From positions 1 to 32,662 of the forward strand of contig JAISUT010000067.1 of NCBI GenBank assembly GCA_031271905.1: a stretch of DNA of 32,662 nucleotides, written 5' to 3'. This document shows positions 16,436 through 23,134 of the stretch, one piece after another. This DNA is from Acidobacteriota bacterium. Lineage in GTDB: Bacteria > Acidobacteriota > UBA6911. Both the position numbers and the translations under genes were made by a program. Under the pieces are notes generated by a model. It was not told the DNA's origin. It made no database searches and saw nothing but the letters and a program-made list of their open reading frames with translations. Position 1 is the stretch's first letter; each line of letters begins with the position of its first letter.

Positions 16436-16480
16436 GGGGCGGTCGCGGCCTGTCTGCCGTCAGGCAGGCGCGACCGCCCC
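16436..16480. repeat. Long GC-rich inverted repeat with internal hairpin
   Basis: Twelve-base arms GGGGCGGTCGCG (16436-16447) and CGCGACCGCCCC (16469-16480) pair perfectly. The 21-nt interior can itself form CTGCC-GTCA-GGCAG. It is the second strong hairpin in a row after the URO-D-like gene. It may be a bidirectional transcription stop, or a dispersed palindromic element. Confidence 0.55.
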
Positions 16481-16585
16481 GCCTTCCCCGGCGATCCCGT
16501 TGCGGGACGCCGCAATCCCGCTCAAACCGCGTCGTCCCGGACGGCTCCGGCGTCCTCCCGGCTCGGTCGAACGGGGAGGTTCTGC

Positions 16586-16644
16586 CAAACACTAAAATTT
16601 CCCATTTGCAAACACTAAAATTTTCCCCTTGCAAACACTAAAAT
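16586..16644 (+). repeat. Three iterons (CAAACACTAAAAT) at exact 23-bp spacing
   Basis: The 13-bp core CAAACACTAAAAT occurs at 16586-16598, 16609-16621 and 16632-16644. The start-to-start distance is 23 bp each time. The first two copies are followed by a similar TTTCCC/TTTTCCCC stretch, and copies two and three are preceded by TTG. The block is strikingly AT-rich for this genome and ends 18 bp before a TATAAT box, so the third copy covers the -35 position of the ATPase promoter. It is a probable regulator-binding array. Confidence 0.8.
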
Positions 16645-16661
16645 CCGATTCGTGCTTCGAG

Positions 16662-16667
16662 TATAAT
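16662..16667 (+). promoter_or_regulatory. -10 box of the AAA/DUF4143 ATPase gene
   Basis: A perfect TATAAT lies 37 bp before the start codon. The -35 position at 17-bp spacing falls on the end of the third iteron (TAAAAT) and does not resemble TTGACA, so activity may depend on a protein bound to the iterons. CCCCC at 16670-16674 could pair with GGGGG at 16694-16698, which is part of the ribosome binding site. Confidence 0.6.
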
Positions 16668-16704
16668 AGCCCCCGTAAGGTATTGGCAACACAGGGGGAA
16701 CATT

Positions 16705-17982
16705 ATGCTGACGCCTGAAGGGTATCGCCGCAGGATCATCGACCGGCGCATCGACAGCCTGCTCAAACTGTTCGGCGCGGTGTGCGTGGAGGGGAGCAAG
16801 TGGTGCGGCAAGACTTGGACGAGCCTTAATCACGCTGGTAGCGTGTATTACGTCGGCGACCCGGCTGGCGATTATCAAAACCGGCGGTTGGCCGCGCTCG
16901 ACCCGCCTTACGCGTTGCAAGGCGAAATCCCGCATGTGATCGACGAATGGCAGGAAGTTCCCGGGCTTTGGGACGCCGTGCGATTCGCCGTGGACCAATC
17001 GCGGGACAAGGGGCGTTTTATCCTGACCGGATCCTCCGTGCCGCCGAACCGGTCGATTCTGCATACCGGCACGGGGCGGATCGTCCGGCTGCGGATGCGC
17101 CCGATGTCGCTGGCGGAATCCGGCGATTCCACCGGGGAGGTGTCGCTGGCCGGACTTTTCGCGGGAGGATCGCCCCGCGCACGGAACGAGGTGTCGCTCG
17201 ATACGATTATTCGGCTGGCTGTGCGCGGCGGCTGGCCGGGCGCCATCGGGTTGGACGATGACGGCGCGCGGGAAATCTCGGTGCATTACATCGAGCAGAC
17301 CGCGCGGGAGGACATGTCCCGGGTGGACGGGAAAAAGCGCAATCCCGGCAAGGCTGCCCGTCTGTTGCGCTCGTTGGCCCGCAACAACCAGACGATGGTT
17401 TCCAACCAGACTTTGCTGGCGGATACGAGGGAAGGAGGTTCGCCGCAGGTCTTCTCCGAACCGACGCTGATCTCGTATCTGGAGGCGTTGAAGAAACTTT
17501 TCGTGATCGAAGAACTGACGGCTTGGAGTCCGCGACTGCGCTCGACGACGCGTATGCGCGTCGCCGCTAAAAAACATTTCGTGGATCCTTCGCTCGCCAT
17601 CGCCGCCCTTGGCGCCACGCCGCAAAAATTGAAGGACGACCTCAACACCTTCGGTTTCATGTTCGAGAACATGGCCGTTCGAGACCTGAAAATATATGCC
17701 GAAGCGTGCGGAGCCAAGGTGCATCACTACCGCGACAATTCCGGTTTGGAAATCGACGTCATCCTCGAAACGCCCGACGGCGGATGGGCGGCCTGCGAAG
17801 TCAAGCTGGGCGTGAACGACGCCGACAAGGCGGCGGAGTCCCTGCTCCGGCTGAAAGGAAAGATCGTGGGCGCGGGAGGCGAAGCGCCGGTGTTTCTGGC
17901 GGTCGTCTGCGGCGTGGGCGATTTCGCCTATGTCCGCGAAGACGGCGTCATGGTCGTTCCCCTGACCAGCTTGGGGGCTTGA
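16705..17982 (+). CDS. AAA-family ATPase with DUF4143 domain
   Basis: This is a 425-residue protein of the AAA_14 plus DUF4143 family, common as solitary genes in bacteria and archaea; the biological role is not established. Walker A is GSKWCGKT (30-37), in the family's characteristic form. Walker B is HVIDEWQ (about 77-83), and FILTGSS (about 110-116) is the sensor-like strand. The DUF4143 half includes NNQTMVSNQTLLADT, SYLEALKKLFVIEEL, and a C-terminal nuclease-like strand pattern, NSGLEIDVILETPDGGWAACEVKLG. That E...D...E-x-K arrangement recalls PD-(D/E)XK folds, which is inference. The ATG is preceded by AGGGGG. The region looks less GC-rich than its neighbours and has its own iteron-bearing promoter, which suggests an independently acquired unit. 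It is not obviously co-transcribed with flanking genes. Confidence 0.9.
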   Translation: MLTPEGYRRRIIDRRIDSLLKLFGAVCVEGSKWCGKTWTSLNHAGSVYYVGDPAGDYQNRRLAALDPPYALQGEIPHVIDEWQEVPGLWDAVRFAVDQSRDKGRFILTGSSVPPNRSILHTGTGRIVRLRMRPMSLAESGDSTGEVSLAGLFAGGSPRARNEVSLDTIIRLAVRGGWPGAIGLDDDGAREISVHYIEQTAREDMSRVDGKKRNPGKAARLLRSLARNNQTMVSNQTLLADTREGGSPQVFSEPTLISYLEALKKLFVIEELTAWSPRLRSTTRMRVAAKKHFVDPSLAIAALGATPQKLKDDLNTFGFMFENMAVRDLKIYAEACGAKVHHYRDNSGLEIDVILETPDGGWAACEVKLGVNDADKAAESLLRLKGKIVGAGGEAPVFLAVVCGVGDFAYVREDGVMVVPLTSLGA

Positions 17983-18144
17983 CGCCATGCCCGTCCGACG
18001 CCTGGTTTTTGGCATGTAAAACATTGCCAAGGCGGGGGCGGCGCAAAAAAAGCCCCACAAATCCCCTATCCTCGCCGGGCGTCCGGCCGAAAAGGCTTGC
18101 ATAGGGTGAAGCCTGGAAGAAGGGGGCGCCCGTTTCATGGACTC

Positions 18145-18192
18145 ATGGACAAGAAACAATCCGCGAAGAAACAATCCGCAAGGAAGGGGTGA
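18145..18192 (+). other. Possible 15-codon leader ORF before the dehydrogenase, with a 15-bp tandem repeat
   Basis: ATG at 18145 opens a reading frame for MDKKQSAKKQSARKG that stops at TGA 18190-18192, three bases before the dehydrogenase ATG and in the same frame. Within it, AAGAAACAATCCGC occurs twice in tandem (18151-18165 and 18166-18180; 14 of 15 bases identical). The dehydrogenase ribosome binding site AAGGAAGGGG lies inside its end. It may be a translated leader or simply a duplicated leader sequence. No good ribosome binding site precedes it. Confidence 0.3.
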
Positions 18193-18195
18193 CGT

Positions 18196-19149
18196 ATGGC
18201 AAGGGGCAAGAAGGTTTCGATTCTCGGGGCGGGGCACGTGGGGGCGACGATCGCGTACACCCTCACGCTGGACGGGATGGCGTCGGAGGTGGTGCTGCTG
18301 GACACCAACAAGGACAAGGCCAAGGGGGAGGTGCTGGACATCATCCAAGGCACCGCGTTTTTCGGGCCGGTCAACATCCACAGCGGCGAATACGAGGACA
18401 TGGCCAATTCCGACGTCGTCGTCGTGACGCTGGGGTTGGCGCGCAAGCCGGGGCAGAGCCGCATGGACTTGGCGCAGGCCAACGTGGACCTGGTCAAACA
18501 GGTGATCCCCGACGCCGTGAAACACGCGCCGGACGCGGTGTACGTCGTGGTGAGCAACCCGGTGGACATCCTCACCTACACGCTGACCAAGATTTCCGGC
18601 CTGCCCGACCGGCAGATCGTCGGCTCCGGCACCATCTTGGATTCCGCGCGCCTGCGCACGGGCTTGGCGAAACATGCGTCCCTGCCCCCGCGCAACGTCC
18701 ACGCCTACGTCTTCGGCGAGCATGGCGACACTTCGGTCGTCCCTTGGTCCTTGGCCACCATCGCCGGGATGGAGATGAACAAGTATTGCGAGCACATCTG
18801 CGCAAACCACGGCGAATGCGGCAAGGCGGCGCTCAAAGCCATCGAAGACGACGTGCGGACGGCTGGGGCGAAGGTCATCGGGCTGAAGGGCGCGACCTAC
18901 TACGCCGTCAGCATGTCCGTCCTCCAGATCTGCGCGGCGATCCTGCGCGACGAATGCTCGATCTTCACCCTCTCCGCCCTGCTGCACGGGCAGTACGGCT
19001 TGGAGGACGTGGCGCTGAGCCTGCCCGTGAAACTGGGCGCGGGGGGCGTGGAGGGATGGATAACGCCCCCGCTGCTCCCTGACGAGGCGGCGGCGCTGAA
19101 GCGCAGCGCGGACGCCTTGAAAGAGGTCATCCGCGCCCTGTCCATATAG
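18196..19149 (+). CDS. L-lactate/malate dehydrogenase family protein (specificity uncertain)
   Basis: This is a cytoplasmic NAD-dependent 2-hydroxyacid dehydrogenase of 317 residues. The Rossmann motif GAGHVGA is at 11-17, with the NAD-selecting acidic residue in LLDTNKDKAKG. The catalytic histidine is H176 in GEHGDT, and substrate-binding arginines lie in RKPGQSR (83-89) and LDSARLRTGL. Features typical of lactate dehydrogenase are GSGTILDSARLR, GEHGDTSVVPWS and KGATYYA. However, the key specificity position (Gln102 in lactate dehydrogenase numbering) is Arg83, as in malate dehydrogenases (RKPGxxR). The enzyme could therefore be a lactate dehydrogenase, an LDH-like malate dehydrogenase, or one of mixed specificity. 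Malate dehydrogenase would fit the nearby methylmalonyl-CoA pathway (oxaloacetate to malate) well. A strong AAGGAAGGGG precedes the ATG. Confidence 0.9.
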   Translation: MARGKKVSILGAGHVGATIAYTLTLDGMASEVVLLDTNKDKAKGEVLDIIQGTAFFGPVNIHSGEYEDMANSDVVVVTLGLARKPGQSRMDLAQANVDLVKQVIPDAVKHAPDAVYVVVSNPVDILTYTLTKISGLPDRQIVGSGTILDSARLRTGLAKHASLPPRNVHAYVFGEHGDTSVVPWSLATIAGMEMNKYCEHICANHGECGKAALKAIEDDVRTAGAKVIGLKGATYYAVSMSVLQICAAILRDECSIFTLSALLHGQYGLEDVALSLPVKLGAGGVEGWITPPLLPDEAAALKRSADALKEVIRALSI

Positions 19150-19214
19150 CGGCGGCGTCCTGGCGTTCCCGCGGCCCGTCCGACGGATCCCGCCAGTCGA
19201 ATTTCCGGCTTCAA

Positions 19215-19230
19215 CCGGTTCCGGAACCGG
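19215..19230. promoter_or_regulatory. Perfect 16-bp palindrome upstream of the PP2C-hemN-hemH operon
   Basis: CCGGTTCCGGAACCGG is fully self-complementary. It ends 37 bp before the phosphatase start codon and 65 bp after the dehydrogenase stop codon. It could be an operator for the downstream operon. It lacks a T tail, so a terminator is less likely. Confidence 0.45.
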
Positions 19231-19267
19231 GGTAATCTTGTGTCTTGTTTTGAACGAAAGGCGCGAG

Positions 19268-20185
19268 ATGACGACTGACAGCAACCTGGACCGGGAGTTG
19301 CGCGTGGGGGCGCAGTACCTTTCCCAATGCCTGACCCCCGAATCCGGCGCGATCCCGCGCATCGGAAACGTGGACATCTACGGCGAGGCGATCCCCCTGA
19401 ACGGCATCGCGGGCGGCGACCTGATCACCTACGTGAACTTCCAGGACCGCTACGACCTGGACCGGCGCATCGCGCGCGCCCGCGAGCAGGGGCGGGAGGA
19501 GATCGCCCGGAACCTGCAAGACCTGAAAAACAAGGGCGGCATCCTGGTCGCGGACGTGGCGGGGCACGAGTTCGCCGACTCCCTGAGGGCCCTCCTGCTG
19601 CACCAGATATTCCACACGTCGATCCTTTACGAGCTCGACCAGCACGGGGAGTTGAGCAACCGGCTCTTCGAGCAGATCAACACCCGCTTCTTCAAGTCGC
19701 GGACGCTGCACAAGCTGGCGGGGGGCTTGGACGCATCAAATTTTGTGACTTTGATCTACGGCGAGATCGACGTGTCGGGCCGCTTCCGCTTCATCAGCGC
19801 GGGGCATCCGCAGCCGTTGATCTTCTCGCGCGCCTACGACCGCTTCGTCGAGATCAGCCCCGACCGGTTGGTCAGCTACCCGCCGATAGGGATACAGCTC
19901 GGGCGCGACGACGTGGACGTCAACCTCTTCCCCTCGGCGCTGGGCTACAAGGAGCAGTACACGACCAACGAGCTCAACCTGATGGGGCAGGGGGACGTGC
20001 TGCTGCTGTTCACCGACGGGCTGACCGACCCGTTCTCCCCCTATTCGCAGAGCCAGTTGGAGCGCGCCGTCTCGCGGGCGAAGGACGGCACGGCCGAGGA
20101 GATCTGCAAGGCGATCGTCGCCGACCGCAAGGCGTCCTTCCAGCCTTCGGACGACCTCAGCCTGGTCGTGCTCAAATACCGGTAG
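19268..20185 (+). CDS. SpoIIE/RsbU-type PP2C serine/threonine phosphatase
   Basis: This is a metal-dependent protein phosphatase of 305 residues. Enzymes of this class usually dephosphorylate anti-sigma-factor antagonists or other switch proteins. The metal-binding and core motifs are all present: AGGDLITYVNF, ILVADVAGHEFADSLRALLL, FVTLIYGEIDVSGRFRFISAGHPQPLI, GDVLLLFTDGLTD, and the terminal SDDLSLVVLKYR. There is no PAS, GAF, HAMP, receiver or transmembrane sensor domain, so input must come from partners. The ATG at 19268 is chosen (GAAAGG just upstream) over a TTG ten codons earlier. The hemN start codon follows only 6 bp after the stop, so it is almost certainly co-transcribed with hemN and hemH. 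No anti-sigma or STAS-domain partner gene is in the window. Confidence 0.9.
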   Translation: MTTDSNLDRELRVGAQYLSQCLTPESGAIPRIGNVDIYGEAIPLNGIAGGDLITYVNFQDRYDLDRRIARAREQGREEIARNLQDLKNKGGILVADVAGHEFADSLRALLLHQIFHTSILYELDQHGELSNRLFEQINTRFFKSRTLHKLAGGLDASNFVTLIYGEIDVSGRFRFISAGHPQPLIFSRAYDRFVEISPDRLVSYPPIGIQLGRDDVDVNLFPSALGYKEQYTTNELNLMGQGDVLLLFTDGLTDPFSPYSQSQLERAVSRAKDGTAEEICKAIVADRKASFQPSDDLSLVVLKYR

Positions 20186-20191
20186 GCGTCC

Positions 20192-21589
20192 ATGGACCTC
20201 GATTTGAACATACAGGGCGAGACCCTGAACCTGACGGAGGAGCTGCTGGAACGGTACAACGTCCCCGGCCCGCGCTACACCAGCTATCCGACCGCGCCGG
20301 AATGGAACGACGCCTTCGGCCCCGGCGACTACGCACGGGCGCTGGAAGGCTCCAACCCGTCGGGTCGCCCTCTGTCGCTCTACATGCACCTGCCGTTCTG
20401 CGAGCGGCTCTGCCTTTTCTGCGGTTGCAACGTCATCGTCAAAAAAGACCATGCGGTCGCCGAGCCCTACCTCGGAGTCCTGAAGAAGGAAATCGCGCAG
20501 GTCGCCGCCCACATCGACCGCAGCCGCCCGGTGGAGCAGTTGCACTGGGGGGGCGGCACCCCCACCTACTTCTCCCCCGCGCAACTGGAGGAGCTTTTCG
20601 CCTGCGCCCGCGAGCACTTCGCCTTCGCGCCGGACGCGGAGCTGGGCGTCGAGATCGACCCGCGCGTGACGACCCGCGCCCACCTGGAGACCTTGCGCCG
20701 CCTGGGGTTCAACCGCCTCTCGATGGGGGTGCAGGACTTCGACCCGCGGGTGCAGCAGGCGGTGCGACGCGTCCAGCCCTACGAGCAGACGAAGGAGCTG
20801 TTCGACGCCTGCCGCGCCCTCGGCTTCGACTCCCTGAACGTGGATCTGATCTACGGGCTGCCGCACCAGACCGTGGACAGCTTCCTGGAGTCGGTGGACA
20901 TGGTCATCGGCATGGCGCCGGATCGCATCGCCATGTTCAGCTACGCCCATGTGCCGTGGATGAAAAAGCAGCAGGGGGCGCTGGCGCGGTTCATCCCGCT
21001 GGGCATGGACAAGTTCCAGATATTCCGCGCGGGGATCGGGCGCTTCACCCAAGCCGGCTACACCTACATCGGCATGGACCACTTCGCCAAACCCGGGGAC
21101 GAGCTGTGCGTCGCCCAGCGCGAACGCACCCTGCACCGGAACTTCCAGGGGTACACGACCAAGGCGGGCTCTGACCTTTTGGGGATGGGGGTGACCTCCA
21201 TCGGCGGCGTGGGGCGGGCCTACGCGCAGAACCATCGCGGCATGGCCGAGTACGTCGCGGCGGTCGCGGCGGGACGGCTCCCCGTCATGCGCGGCATCGG
21301 ACTCACGGACGACGACGTCATCCGGCGCGCCGCCATCAGCCGCATCCTCTGCCACTGCGTCTTGGACAAGGGGGAGTTCGCCTCGGAGTTCGGCATCGAC
21401 TTCGACGCCTATTTCGCGGACGAGCTGGCGCGCCTTGCGCCGCTGGGCGAGGACGGTTTGGTCGAGCTGGACGGGGAAGGCATCCGCGTGACGCTGCTCG
21501 GGCGCATCTTCATCCGCAACGTCGGCATGGTCTTCGACAAGTACCTGCGCAAGCCGAAAGACAAACCGGTCTTCTCCAAGACCCTGTGA
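20192..21589 (+). CDS. hemN: Oxygen-independent coproporphyrinogen III dehydrogenase HemN
   Basis: This radical SAM enzyme converts coproporphyrinogen III to protoporphyrinogen IX without oxygen, in the cytoplasm. It is 465 residues, the full HemN length (E. coli ~457). The N-terminal RYNVPGPRYTSYPTAPEW is the HemN-specific segment absent from HemW. The cluster motif is C70-x3-C74-x2-C77, with the extra C79 (CERLCLFCGC). HWGGGTPTYF, EIDPR, NRLSMGVQDFDPRVQQAV and DLIYGLPHQT are all present. The C-terminal winged part with MDHFAKPGDEL and GYTTKAGSDLLGMGVTSIG is also diagnostic. It sits in an operon between a PP2C phosphatase and ferrochelatase. Presence of this enzyme rather than HemF suggests heme synthesis under anoxic conditions. 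Confidence 0.97.
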   Translation: MDLDLNIQGETLNLTEELLERYNVPGPRYTSYPTAPEWNDAFGPGDYARALEGSNPSGRPLSLYMHLPFCERLCLFCGCNVIVKKDHAVAEPYLGVLKKEIAQVAAHIDRSRPVEQLHWGGGTPTYFSPAQLEELFACAREHFAFAPDAELGVEIDPRVTTRAHLETLRRLGFNRLSMGVQDFDPRVQQAVRRVQPYEQTKELFDACRALGFDSLNVDLIYGLPHQTVDSFLESVDMVIGMAPDRIAMFSYAHVPWMKKQQGALARFIPLGMDKFQIFRAGIGRFTQAGYTYIGMDHFAKPGDELCVAQRERTLHRNFQGYTTKAGSDLLGMGVTSIGGVGRAYAQNHRGMAEYVAAVAAGRLPVMRGIGLTDDDVIRRAAISRILCHCVLDKGEFASEFGIDFDAYFADELARLAPLGEDGLVELDGEGIRVTLLGRIFIRNVGMVFDKYLRKPKDKPVFSKTL

Positions 21590-21608
21590 CCGGAGCCTGC
21601 GACCGCGC

Positions 21609-22703
21609 ATGGGCAACCCGCCGACGACTTTCGCTTCCAAGCCCCCCAAGACCCCCGCACCCGCGTCCGGCGCGGCGACCGACGGCGTGTTGCTGTTGAA
21701 CCTCGGCGGGCCCGAGACGCTCGCCGACGTGCGCCCCTTCCTCTACCGGCTTTTCTCCGACCCTGAGATCATCAGGATAAAGAACGCGGCGGCGCGGCGC
21801 GCGCTGGCGTGGGCGGTCTCGCGCCTCCGGGCGGAGAAGTCGCGGGGGCTCTACCGGCAGATCGGCGGCGGTTCGCCCCTGCGCCGCATCACCGAGGCGC
21901 AGGGGGAGGCGCTGGCGGCGAAGCTCACCGAACTGGGGACGCCCGCGCGCGTCTACGTCGGGATGCTCTGCTGGAAGCCTTTCATCGACGAGGCGCTTTT
22001 CGAACGCATCCTCTCGGACGGGGTGTCGCGCCTCTGCGCGTTGCCGCTTTTCCCGCAGTATTCCGACACGACCACAGGCGCCTGCCTCCGCCGCGTCAGG
22101 GAGCGGGCCGCAGGGCTTGCCGCGCGGCGCGGGCCGTCCTGGAAGATCGCGATCTCCCCTGTCCGCGAGTGGTACGGGAACCCGCTCTATGTCGAAGCGA
22201 TGGCGGATCTGGTCGAGGCGGGGCTGGAGCGGTTCCCCGGGGCGGGGCGGGGCGGGGAGGCGCCACACATTTTTTACAGCGCGCACTCCCTGCCGGAGAA
22301 ATACGTCGCGGCGGGCGACCCCTACCTCGACCAGGTCAAGGATTGCGTGACGCGGATAAACGGCGAGCTGGGCGAACGCCTGTCCGCGCGGGGCGTCCCG
22401 ATGCCCGGGTGCTCCCTCGGCTTCCAAAGCAAGGTCGGTCCGGTCAAATGGCTCTCCCCCTCGGCGGAGGATGTCCTGCGGGACTTGGCGCGCCGCGGCG
22501 CGAAGCGGGTGCTGGCGGTTCCGGTCAGTTTCGTCTCCGACCATGTCGAGACGCTGCAGGAGCTGGACATCGCCTATAAAAACTCGGCGGCGGAGTTGGG
22601 CATCGCGGAATTCCGCCGCGCCGCCGCGCCAAACCTGCATCCGCGGTTCATCGCCGCCTTGGCGGACGTCGTGCGAAAAGCCTTGCCCGCCCCCTGCGCC
22701 TGA
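21609..22703 (+). CDS. hemH: Ferrochelatase
   Basis: Ferrochelatase inserts Fe2+ into protoporphyrin IX, the last step of the protoporphyrin-dependent heme pathway. The product is 364 residues. Conserved parts are VLLLNLGGPETLADVRPFL near the N-terminus, PLFPQYSDTTTGA, the catalytic histidine H226 in YSAHSLPEKY followed by GDPYLDQV, FQSKVGPVKWLSPS, and H312/E314 in SFVSDHVETLQELD. The extra ~20 N-terminal residues (Pro/Ala/Thr/Ser-rich) before VLLLNLGG are not conserved. A later start is not obvious because no ATG or GTG with a good ribosome binding site lies closer. It is 19 bp after hemN, so the two form a late-heme operon. Some Fe-chelatase homologues act on coproporphyrin (CpfC), but the hemN neighbour supports the protoporphyrin route. 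Confidence 0.96.
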   Translation: MGNPPTTFASKPPKTPAPASGAATDGVLLLNLGGPETLADVRPFLYRLFSDPEIIRIKNAAARRALAWAVSRLRAEKSRGLYRQIGGGSPLRRITEAQGEALAAKLTELGTPARVYVGMLCWKPFIDEALFERILSDGVSRLCALPLFPQYSDTTTGACLRRVRERAAGLAARRGPSWKIAISPVREWYGNPLYVEAMADLVEAGLERFPGAGRGGEAPHIFYSAHSLPEKYVAAGDPYLDQVKDCVTRINGELGERLSARGVPMPGCSLGFQSKVGPVKWLSPSAEDVLRDLARRGAKRVLAVPVSFVSDHVETLQELDIAYKNSAAELGIAEFRRAAAPNLHPRFIAALADVVRKALPAPCA

Positions 22704-22706
22704 CCG

Positions 22707-22725
22707 CCCCGGATGCTTTCCGGGG
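22707..22725 (+). terminator. Short hairpin after hemH
   Basis: The arms CCCCGGA and TCCGGGG enclose a 5-nt loop, starting 4 bases after the stop codon. There is no T run. It may protect the mRNA end or act with the downstream terminator. Confidence 0.35.
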
Positions 22726-22883
22726 GATGCCGACGACGGCGCCATCCCATCTTCGACAATCTCCGCTCTGGAAACTTCAACCCCCATGCTCTAAAATCCG
22801 AGGATTTCAGCGGATTCCATCCAAAGAGAAGACCTCGGCGGAGCGGACGGTGCCTCCACGGATGGGGTGCGGGAAGTGGTTTT

Positions 22884-22926
22884 CCGGTGAAAATGCGGTC
22901 TTTCACTGGTCATATTAATTTTTTTT
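22884..22926 (+). terminator. Candidate intrinsic terminator with 8-T tract
   Basis: A 9-bp stem with one G-T pair (CCGGTGAAA at 22884-22892, TTTCACTGG at 22901-22909) is followed nine bases later by eight T residues (22919-22926). It would end the PP2C-hemN-hemH transcript. The ATT-repeat tract just after it contains several TATTAT hexamers that could also serve as a -10 box for the downstream cluster. Confidence 0.5.
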
Positions 22927-23134
22927 ATTATTATTATGCGCGATGATTAAATCAGCTTTCGCACCCCTTGCGGGGGAAACGTCGGGGCGCGGGCGGGGAT
23001 CATCGAGGCATGGGGCGCCTTCGGGCAGGTGTCGCGCCCTTGCCGCGGACTTATAGGGTCGCCCGGATCCTTTCCCGCGCGCGCCAGCGCCGGGGGCGGG
23101 TCTCAGGGAAAATTGACTGAGAAAAGAGAGAGAA

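Larger units (their letters stand above)
22704..23134. other. 431-bp intergenic region before the transcarboxylase cluster
   Basis: No gene is seen. The left half holds the two hairpins listed separately. The centre has an AT-rich block with an (ATT)n run (22915-22937), exceptional in this GC-rich sequence. The right half is GC-rich up to AGAGAGAG before the first cluster gene. A weak promoter reading is TTCACT (22902-22907), 18 bp, TATTAT (22926-22931). I saw no B12-box or other recognisable riboswitch core. Confidence 0.4.

Noticed and set aside
16586-16644. CRISPR array
   Set aside because: The unit is 23 bp with no variable spacers, the three copies overlap a promoter, and no cas gene is present.
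18009-18030. Intrinsic terminator after the ATPase gene (TTGGCATGT-AAA-ACATTGCCAA)
   Set aside because: The stem needs a bulge and no T tract follows on the plus strand; evidence is too weak to list.
16615-19377. Very long minus-strand frame (920 codons) across the ATPase and dehydrogenase
   Set aside because: It spans two well-supported plus-strand genes, the iterons and the promoter; no recognisable domain.
22704-23134. Cobalamin riboswitch upstream of the B12-dependent pathway cluster
   Set aside because: I could not find the B12-box consensus or the expected core pairing; only terminator-like hairpins and an AT-rich tract are visible.
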